Assembly (NCBI GenBank): GCA_963682055.1
Contig: OY821740.1
Coordinates: forward strand, 43,358,795 to 43,422,794
DNA length: 64,000 nt
Origin: Primula veris
Lineage: Eukaryota > Streptophyta > Magnoliopsida > Ericales > Primulaceae
Direction of reading: 5' to 3'
This document shows positions 48,894 through 64,000 of this stretch, in pieces; the stretch's first letter is position 1, and each line of letters opens with the position of its first letter. A program made the position numbers and the translations under genes. The notes below the pieces were generated by a model. That model did not search any database. It was not told the origin of the DNA and was given only the letters and a program-made list of their open reading frames with translations.

Positions 48894-48965
48894 GCCCTTT
48901 TAGCTCAGTGGCAGAGTAACGCCATCACACGGTGTAAGTCATCGGTTCAAATCCGATAAGGGGCT
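48894..48965 (+). tRNA. tRNA gene, plastid trnT-like body, anticodon CAC (Val)
   Basis: A full cloverleaf is visible: acceptor GCCCTTT/AAGGGGC, D arm GCTC-AGTGGCA-GAGT, anticodon stem ACGCC/GGTGT with one G-U pair, loop ATCACAC (T33, anticodon CAC, A37), T arm ATCGG-TTCAAAT-CCGAT. The body closely matches plastid trnT-GGU, but the anticodon stem-loop differs and reads valine. There is no T-run directly after it and no clear A/B-box test was possible; A-like (TAGCTCAGTGG) and B-like (GGTTCAAATCC) boxes are both present. It could be a plastid-derived insert that has changed, or a functional nuclear tRNA. Confidence 0.7.
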
Positions 48966-49965
48966 TTAACAGAAAACAGTAACGTCCCTAGTTCTTTTTC
49001 TACCTCGTGGAATTCTCCAGCTTTTGTTTCAGACGAATTTTTTTATAGAACAGAATATCACTCAAGTTTTCTTAGTTTGGAAACATATGATTAATTTCTT
49101 TCTTTTTAAATTCCCAAAAGACTGCTTTATAAAGAAAAATGTTACATAACGGGCTTAAAGTTTCTTATGGTCTTTTGAGAAAGAAGCCTCAGTTTTTCGA
49201 CCGTCTTCTTTTGGGTTTGTTCACTAAACTTGGTTAAGTTTGTAACTTGTGATTGGGGTACTCATTTTACTTTCCTCACGTACGAAACAATGAGGAGGTT
49301 TATCTTCAAATCACTATGCCTCTTTCTGTTCTGACATTAGGCATACACACTTTTAAAATTGTTCATCATTTTAGGAGAAAACATAAATGAAATATGTTAC
49401 ACGTCATAATTGGTCTTTCTATTGTTAAGTTTTAGGTTTTAATAAACTTTAGATTTTCGTTCATCGTTTGTCTTTTTTTAAATGTAAATGGGATGTACAA
49501 AGAGCAGTTATCGATATTTCTCGTTTGATTGGATCGAACTTCATAAGATTATGCAATGGGTTTGCATACACCAAGGAACCAGAAGCTATTCACTTATTCA
49601 GTTATTTGTCAGTGAGGGAAGTTTCTAGTTTGTCTTAGCAACGATGTTTTAGTTTCTTTGTACGCACGTCAAAAAAAGCTTTTCTCCAATTTGATGGTCC
49701 AAACGCATGCTTTTTGTTGTGCTACAGTAGGGATTTATACTATTTTCGTAGTCCTTCTTGGCATTTTTTTCAAGGTAGAGCTAATCACATCACAACCTCC
49801 CCATTCCTTGTATGTAGGTCTGCATAATATATTTTGGCTTTAAGTAAATTTTGGAGCTGTTGCTACCTGCTCTTTGCTAGAAAGATGTTTTGCTTGCTCT
49901 TTGCTAGAAAGATGTTTTGCTTTTCTAGCGAGAGTTGAATGATTATCACGTTGCCGAATAATTAA
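48966..49965. other. Non-coding region with small duplication
   Basis: No gene recognised. At 49869-49920 the 27-bp word GCTCTTTGCTAGAAAGATGT plus TTTGCTT occurs twice in tandem. The part from about 49795 resembles 52915-53030, which points to a segmental copy. Confidence 0.5.
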
Positions 49966-50416
49966 TATTGTTTTAAATAACGCGTTATATTGCGTTATAA
50001 TTTGCGAAATAGTGTTTTTCGACCGAAAAACGCTATGATAAACCGTTATTTGGATGGAAAAACGCTAAATTCGCGCTATAGAGACGCTATAGCGTAAATA
50101 GCGCGCTATAGTGGAGGCTATTTACGCTGTAGCGGGTGTAGTCCAATTTTATTTTATTTTTTTAAAATTTTAATGAAATTATTAGAGGCCAAAGAGAATC
50201 AAACCCAAAAGATACAATCATTTTATGATTATTAGTTACAACTTTTTATATATATTTAATTAATTTTTATTGGATGTTCTGAATTTAATGCTATATTTAT
50301 ATGTATTTACAACAAAAAAAAATACACCGCAAAGCGCCATGTAGAAACGTTATTTGCGTTTTTAACGTTTCTATCGAAAAAATGCTACGCTAGCGATAAT
50401 ATTATTTAAAACATTG
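49966..50416. mobile_element. hAT-like non-autonomous element, second copy
   Basis: Starts TATTGTTTTAAATAACGCG and ends TTTAAAACATTG. The flanks ATAATTAA and ATAATTAC give an 8-bp duplication with one mismatch. The interior matches 28184-28642 with the same CGCTATAGCG words; this copy has an extra inverted GCTATAGCGTAAATAGCGCG piece near 50090. Confidence 0.85.
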
Positions 50417-50439
50417 ATAATTACCTGACTGTTGGATTT

Positions 50440-51122
50440 GGAACTCTTTTTTGTTAGGTTTATGAACGAATAATTGTTCAATATATGCTTTGTATCCAAT
50501 GGCAGCATTGGAACAATAATTACGGACCATCAATTAGCAAAAGTATCTTTCGTATTTCAGTTTTGCAAGGTTAGCGTGCCTCTCTTTTTTATTCTCATGT
50601 TCCGTTAGTTTTTGGAACTCTTTTTTGTTAGGTTTATGAACGAATAATTGTTCAATATATGGTTTGTATCCAATGGCAGCATTGGAACAATAATTACGGA
50701 CCATCAATTAGCAAAAGTATCTTTCTTATTTCAGTTTTGCAAGGTTAGCGTGCCTCTCTTTTTTATTCTCATGTTCCGTTAGTTTTTGGAACTCTTTTTT
50801 GTTAGGTTTATGAACGAATAATTGTTCAATATATGGTTTGTATCCAATGGCAGCATTGGAACAATAATTACGGGCCATCAATTAGCAAAAGTATCTTTCT
50901 TATTTCAGTTTTGCAAGGTTAGCGTGCCTCTCTTTTTTATTCTCATGTTCCGTTAGTTTTTGGAACTCTTTTTTGTTAGGTTTATGAACGAATAATTGTT
51001 CAATATATGCTTGTATCCAATGGCAGCATTGGAACAATAATTACGGACCATCAATTAGCAAAAGTATATTTCTTATTTCAGTTTTGCAAGGTTAGCGTGC
51101 CTCTCTTTTTTATTCTCATGTT
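50440..51122 (+). repeat. Four-copy tandem repeat, period 174 bp
   Basis: Units start with GGAACTCTTTTTTGTTAGG at about 50440, 50614, 50788 and 50962. Spacing is exactly 174 bp each time; the last unit is about 13 bp short and drifts into other sequence after TTCTCATGTTA. Copies differ at only a few bases. Each holds TTATTTCAGTTTTGCAAGGTT, that is, an acceptor-like and donor-like pair around nine bases, and a palindrome-like ATTGGAACAATAATT. Confidence 0.95.
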
Positions 51123-53131
51123 ATATGTTAGTTTCATAGTAAAAGTTTTATATAGAAAAAAAATTTTCATAAGAAAGTTTTATAATGAAATTTTTTATTT
51201 TTATTTCATTTATGGGCGGTTGGTGTATAAAAAGTTTTCCACCTAAAATTTTATAAAAAAATTAATTTCTTTTACCAATTATTTTTTAAACAAATAATTG
51301 GTAAAAATCGCAACATATATAAGAAAATTTAGTTAAATGCATATTTTCTTTCATATACCTCACTTGTAATAACTTATAATTTTTAACTTACAAACTCATA
51401 AAATTATAAGTATAGAAGATATTATTGACTATTTTTTACCTTTTTTTTAAAATTTTCTTGGGTTTTTTAATATTTTTTTGAATTTTTATATTTTCCACTT
51501 TTTATTATTATTTTTAGATTTTTTCCTATTTTTTATTTTCATTGGTTAATTAGATTTTAGATTTTTAAAATTTTCTTCGGTTTTTTTAGAAATTTCAGAT
51601 TATATTTTTTTTCCATTTTTTGTTATTTTTTAGAAAATTTCATTTTTTTTACTTTTTTTTATTGGTTAATTAGATGGAATTGGACTAAATATTAAATAAT
51701 TTTGAAAGAGTAACCTATAACTAATAATGGTTACAATACTAGTATTAGAAAGAATATAGAGAGAGTCTCCGTAAACCGTTTACGACTTTATTTGCGGGGT
51801 AACCGTTTTTCCTAATTTTATTGGATATGGGGAAAAAATTTTCCGAAAAAAATTGTTTTACTTTAAACCAATTAACTGAAAATTTTATTTTATATGTAAA
51901 TGTTCAATAATACATAGTTTTAGGAGGAAAGTATAATACCCAATCAATCAATGTTTTTCAACAAGTTGATAGCTTTGATGGTTTTTGTCGGTTGATTAAA
52001 GTTTTTAACCCCCTTTTTCAACGTGGATGGTTTAAGTATTTAAGGCGTGTTTTTGTCTTCTACTCACCTAATATCAGGAGAAGATATTCCAATATCTAAA
52101 AATACAGATACACAGTCCTCTAGGTGTGCCTTTGAGTAGTTAACTTTTGCCAAATTTGTAGGATTCTTTTTTCCGTCTAGTTTTAAGAGATCCTTGAACT
52201 CCATAATATTTCCTTTTGTTAACTTTGTATGACTTTTAAATTATAATTTAAATGTGTTTTATAGTTATCACATAAAATCTTGTTTGGTAGCATTATTTGT
52301 TTAATTAATAGCGCCTTGTAGACAAAAAAAATGATGTGTTTATCAACATATGTTGCCCCAGTTTATACGCAAAACGAGTGCATTTGTAATACCATGAGAG
52401 TGTGATATTAGATTTAGTTTAATTAGGATAGATTATGTATCCGACCTTCTCTAAACCCCCTCGTAATACAGACCGGATTATTAGCTCCGGGGATAATAGT
52501 ACAGCAACCAAACTAGTTTGATTGCCAGTCTACTTACTAGCCGCACTATCTCTGCATATCAAAATGATATGCATGGGGAAGTCTGAATGGAAACGGCCAT
52601 GGTCTAACTCTTATCCAATCATTGTTGTTATAATCGATCACCTATATGCCGGGTCCTTAAACATAACACATGTTACACATGTTTTGCTCATATAGTCGGT
52701 CGACGACATGACTCTGATTCATGCATTTTGTCAGCCCTTATACTTTGGCCACAAAACACACCAATTGGAATTTATTGTATATTTCATATTTGGTGTAAAA
52801 TGCCTCATACGTCTTTTTAACAAATTCCATTGCCATGTATCCTCTCTTTCTCCCTGTATGAAATTATTTTCTCTTCCTTTTTTCAAATAAAATAAAAGAA
52901 AATTGCTTGTTTTCATGCCCATAATTTGTAATGTAGGTCTGCATATTATGTTTTGTCTGTAAGGATAAGTTTATGTATAATGCTACCTGTTTTTTGCCGA
53001 AATGATGTTTCGCTTTTCTTACAATACTATATATATTGGTTACCAGGTCCCCAGAAAACTATATATAATGTTTGGATTTGAAACCTTTAATTTTTATCAG
53101 GTAAGTGAAGCATGAATTGTTAAACTTGGGT
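51123..53131. other. AT-rich intergenic DNA
   Basis: No gene seen. T-rich low-complexity sequence with TTTTTTATT words fills 51240-51700. The segment 52915-53030 resembles 49795-49930 (TGTAGGTCTGCATA, GCTACCTG, ATGTTTTGCTTTTCT). Directly after it comes the truncated fusion-gene fragment. Confidence 0.5.
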
Positions 53132-53260
53132 TTATTTTCCGTCCGATAGCTGCATTGCATACATATCTTGACCGGTCACTTTCAGCACAGGGTTAGTGTT
53201 GCAGAGGCTTTCTCCGTTTGTCAGCCTCGCTATCGCACCTTCCGTCAGCTTGATCGATAT
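53132..53260 (-). pseudogene. RPA1N-SINA fusion, dead 5' fragment (copy C)
   Basis: On the minus strand the copy has the leader CTCTCTCTCCCTCACTAAG as in copies A and B, but the start codon is ATA in place of ATG. It reads SIKLTEGAIARLTNGES, NPVLKVT, then, after an in-frame loss of about 15 residues relative to copy A, MYAMQLSDGK and a TAA stop. Nothing of the RING remains. The promoter region to about 53560, including the TATATATA and GATAAAAGCGCG words, is also copied. The E2F-like core has lost its CCC. Confidence 0.85.
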
Positions 53261-53799
53261 CTTAGTGAGGGAGAGAGAGACACTTATTGATTCAGATCCC
53301 GGTGTGGCCATATATATATATATAGAGAGAGAGGAAAGTGGTTTGGATCCCTAAATCAGATTCAATAGATAAAAGCGCGAGAAGAAGCACCACAGATTTT
53401 CTACTTATTTACTACTGTAATAAATAGGTGCATTGGGGGAATATTTACTCTATTTTAAATTATTAGTAAAAATTATGTACGTCAAAAAGTAAAAGTAAAA
53501 GTAAAAACGAAGTGTATACAAATTGGGGACTTATATAAGCGGAAATAACATTTATACAAACTACACATTTAATCAGTATGGGTTCATTAAATACAATAAG
53601 CTTTATTTCTAAAATATAGACTAAAAAGTAAATTCACATGACTCAAGTATATTAAACTGGGAATATTGGACTGAATCCTAAGCAATGAAATTGCAAGGGT
53701 GAATTAAGATAAACTAAAATAAGATGATTTTTTATTTTTATTTTGATAATAAGTAACACTCGTTTGGAGGTAAACCTGCTTTGTAGGCGTTAAGGTTCG

Positions 53800-54025
53800 A
53801 ATTAGAGCTGAGTTCGGTTCGGTTTTTAGCAAAACCGAAACCGGACATATTTTTCGGTTCGGTTTTTTTCGGTTTCGGGCTTTTTATTTTTTGGACCAAA
53901 CCGGACCGGTTTTTTCGGTCCGGTTTCGGGGTTTTTCGGTCTTTTTTGTTTTTTTCGGTTTCGTTCTTTTTCGGTTCGGTTATCGGTCCGATTCGGTTTT
54001 TCGTTCAGACCTAGTTCGAACCCTG
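53800..54025 (+). repeat. TTCGGTT-rich low-complexity tract
   Basis: Dense, irregular TTCGGTT, CCGGTTT and TTTTTCGG words over about 220 bp. Frames on both strands are open only because of this composition. Similar tracts are common in plant genomes. Confidence 0.85.
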
Positions 54026-54074
54026 ATGATGAGCGTGGAACGTTATAAAATGGAAAACATGACAAAATTAAATA

Positions 54075-54689
54075 ATAGTAAAACATTTATAAATTAATAC
54101 TGTTAATTGGGATCATAGATTTTTATTAATTTAGAGATGTATTATTTAATTGATAAATGAATAATTTATTATTTTAGAGAGATTTTTATCGATTCATTAA
54201 ATAGAATCGTTAATAATTATTTTAGAGAGATTTTTATCGATTCAATAAATAGAATTGTTAATAATTTAAAACTTATTATATATGACTAAAAATACTCGTT
54301 AAATTTGTTCGTAAAAGTAAATACACTACTTCACTTACTAATATATAAATTTTGCTAATTCTTAAACCATATATATAGCAAACTAAAATATACATTCAAT
54401 ACTTTAAACTAAGAATGACTAAAATAGATCTATATTTTACTAAGAATCAAATGACTAGTGTCGTATTTCACTAGATGATCCTAGTAATATTTGTCATATG
54501 TAAAAAATTATTAATTTATGATTTAGTGAGTAACAAATATTTTTATAATAATTTTTCAAAAATTCATTATATTATTATTTTATCGAAATTAGTGAATTTT
54601 TACATTGATTCAAGTCGGGACTCGTAAAAATATTATTTTAAAAAGTTTATTAACTTAATAATAATTAATTTATAAAGGTTCTATTGTAG
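54075..54689. mobile_element. Pogo/Tigger-related non-autonomous element
   Basis: The left end ATAGTAAAACATTTATAAAT and right end, reverse complement of CTACAATAGAACCTTTATAA, match the ends of the element at 35331-36081. The TCGGGACTCG motif near the right end corresponds to its TCCCGACAC. No transposase remnant is visible. It contains a direct duplication of TTTTAGAGAGATTTTTATCG. Confidence 0.65.
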
Positions 54690-56409
54690 TAATAATAAGT
54701 TGTAGGGAGTAATTATAATTCTTTTTATCCTAAATACTCCTAAGCAGTATAAACTAAAAATAAAAAGAATAAGAAACAACACAAGCCGTCAAAGTAGTGT
54801 CATGTTATGCACGTGGCTATAATTTGATAATGCATTCATGAGATGAAATGATTGCAAAAATGTATCGGAAAATGGAGTATGAACAGTAAAATGGCATGGG
54901 AAGAGTTGACTAGTAGGTCCTTGAGACCTGAGCTAGCTAACCCACTTTTTTATTCGACGTTTACTTATCACACTCCTAGGAACATTAGTCGGGTTAAATT
55001 AAAAACATTAGTCGGATTAAATTAAAATTGATTAAACATGAGTAGGTAAAAATAAAATAAAATAATGACGTGTAGGGTTTTTAAGGACAATTTAATTATT
55101 TACTCGGAAGTAACAAAATTAATAAATAAAAAAGTGCAAGATATAAATTACTTGAAAGTGTTAAATTGATATAATATTATTATTATAAAATATTTTAATT
55201 TTATATTTAGTTTGAGTGGAAAAAAAAAGCAGAAGAATGTATTAATTAATAGTGTGATAGAGTGGGTAAATTTATTTATTTTGTAGATAAATGAAGTGTA
55301 ATGAGATGTAATGAAGTGGTGTTAGATTTATTTATTTTGTAATGAAATTGAATAGAATGAATTGAAAAAATAAATAAAAATAATATGTGAGGCGGATTTA
55401 AAATCTAAATAGATCCTTAAAAAATTAATTTGCATCCTCGAAAAAGACTCTGTCCTACCATATACTCTTATTTTTCGTCTCCCTCTCTTTTCTCTCTTCA
55501 CATTTCACTTCATCCACTTTCTAATCTTATCTTTTTTTTCTTAAGAACTGGGAAGGTTTTTAGTTGAGATAATATCAATGTTTACTAAATTTTTTTAAAA
55601 TATGGCAATAAAACTATAAAAATCTCTAAAATGTGTGAGTTTTTTGCTTTTATCTTTTCTAGTTTTATTACTCCAAAATCTAGATTTAAACTAAAAAATA
55701 AAAAATACCAAACGTATTTGCCTTTTTAAAATCAAAAATATAAAAAAAAATAAGAAGAAGTTATATGCATATTCTTTTGCACTCACAGTGAATACATTAC
55801 ATATTTTAAGTGTGCAAAATTACTTTTGAACATACAATAAACACCTCAAAGAGGTTACTAATAAAACTAAGACTCGTTATAATGAGATTATCATCATCAT
55901 TTTTGGATATGACAATTGTAAATAGCCAATATTCTTTAAATTTTCCATCGTTAGCAGATACAATTCTTTTCGAATAACATATTTGTCAAATAACTCGAGC
56001 AATTACAACAAAATTACCACTATAATTGGTGTTTATAGTGCAACACCTTTCCTTTAACTTTATTTGTGCTTGTACGATTAAGGTGAAAATCAGTGTTTAT
56101 AGTGTAACACCTTTCCCTTAACTTTATTTCTGTTTGTACGATTAAGGTGAAAGTTCACTCTTTAAAGGGACCCAATTATACTTTATCACTTTATCAAACT
56201 TCTTATGCTCCTAAAATAAAAAAATATAAAAAATTGAGCATTGCCTCCTTTAAAGGGCACCCAGCTCTCTTGTTCCCCCAAGTGTATTTAACGCACCTAT
56301 ACTCCTATTATTTATTCATCTCTATCTCTTTTGTCTCTTCACATTTCACTTCATTTTCCACTTCTTAACCTTCTATTTGCTATTAAGAAAGAGAGAAATA
56401 ATATAAAAA
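54690..56409. other. Intergenic region and XRN promoter
   Basis: No gene identified. A short duplication (AGTGCAACACCTTTCC... and AGTGTAACACCTTTCC...) lies near 56035-56160, just before the XRN gene. The likely XRN leader contains CT-rich stretches and TTCACATTTCACTTCAT, a word also present about 850 bp upstream near 55497. Confidence 0.5.

Positions 56410-64000
<7,591 letters not shown>

Noticed and set aside
53826..54086. Arg/Lys/Pro-rich frame on the minus strand
   Set aside because: It comes from the TTCGGTT-rich low-complexity tract.

Overview
The window is nuclear DNA of a flowering plant, most likely a eudicot. The evidence is AT-rich intergenic DNA, T-rich introns with GT/AG borders, plant-specific gene families (PUB22/23/24-type U-box, plant PPR-E class, SINA-like RING, XRN), five Stowaway-type MITEs of one family, Copia, pogo/Tigger, hAT and Helitron elements. 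The species cannot be fixed from the sequence; Stowaway abundance would fit groups such as Apiaceae or Caryophyllales, but this is only a hint.

Layout. 1-5400: AT-rich intergenic DNA with a hairpin MITE and a short hAT-like element. 5401-6618 (-): intact single-exon U-box E3 ligase. 9485-13122 (-): spliced R3HCC1L-like gene whose 3' exons are clear and whose 5' exons I could not place. 16568-18994 (+): a CLB19-like PPR gene broken by an ~0.9 kb insertion and several frameshifts. 20280-30357 (-): two tandem copies of an unusual gene joining an RPA1 N-terminal OB-fold to a SINA-like RING/zinc-finger E3 ligase. A third, dead 5' fragment of the same gene lies at 53132-53260. 30.5-36.2 kb: repeats, a degraded GAATGACA minisatellite, a long fold-back element and a decayed pogo/Tigger element. 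36395-43388 (+): a complete Copia-type LTR retrotransposon, apparently identical 227-bp LTRs and perfect 5-bp target duplication, but with a pol region full of stops and shifts; it sits inside an older MITE. 44.6-53 kb: T-rich, intron-like DNA with a promoter-like start, a diverged repeat family, a fold-back MITE, a plastid-trnT-like tRNA gene with a CAC anticodon, an hAT element and a four-copy 174-bp tandem repeat. 56410-64000 (+): an XRN/Rat1-type 5'-3' exoribonuclease gene, 23 exons traced, running off the window end.

The best candidate for something undescribed is the RPA1N-SINA fusion. Two full copies keep the same three-exon structure, intron phases, complete RING ligands and a basic C-terminal exon. 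An E2F-like site lies upstream, clearest in the downstream-numbered copy B. This suggests an E3 ligase recruited to RPA70N-binding (DNA replication or damage) partners. Copy A carries a Helitron between promoter and start codon, a MITE in intron 1 and an early stop in exon 3, so copy B is the better template for function.
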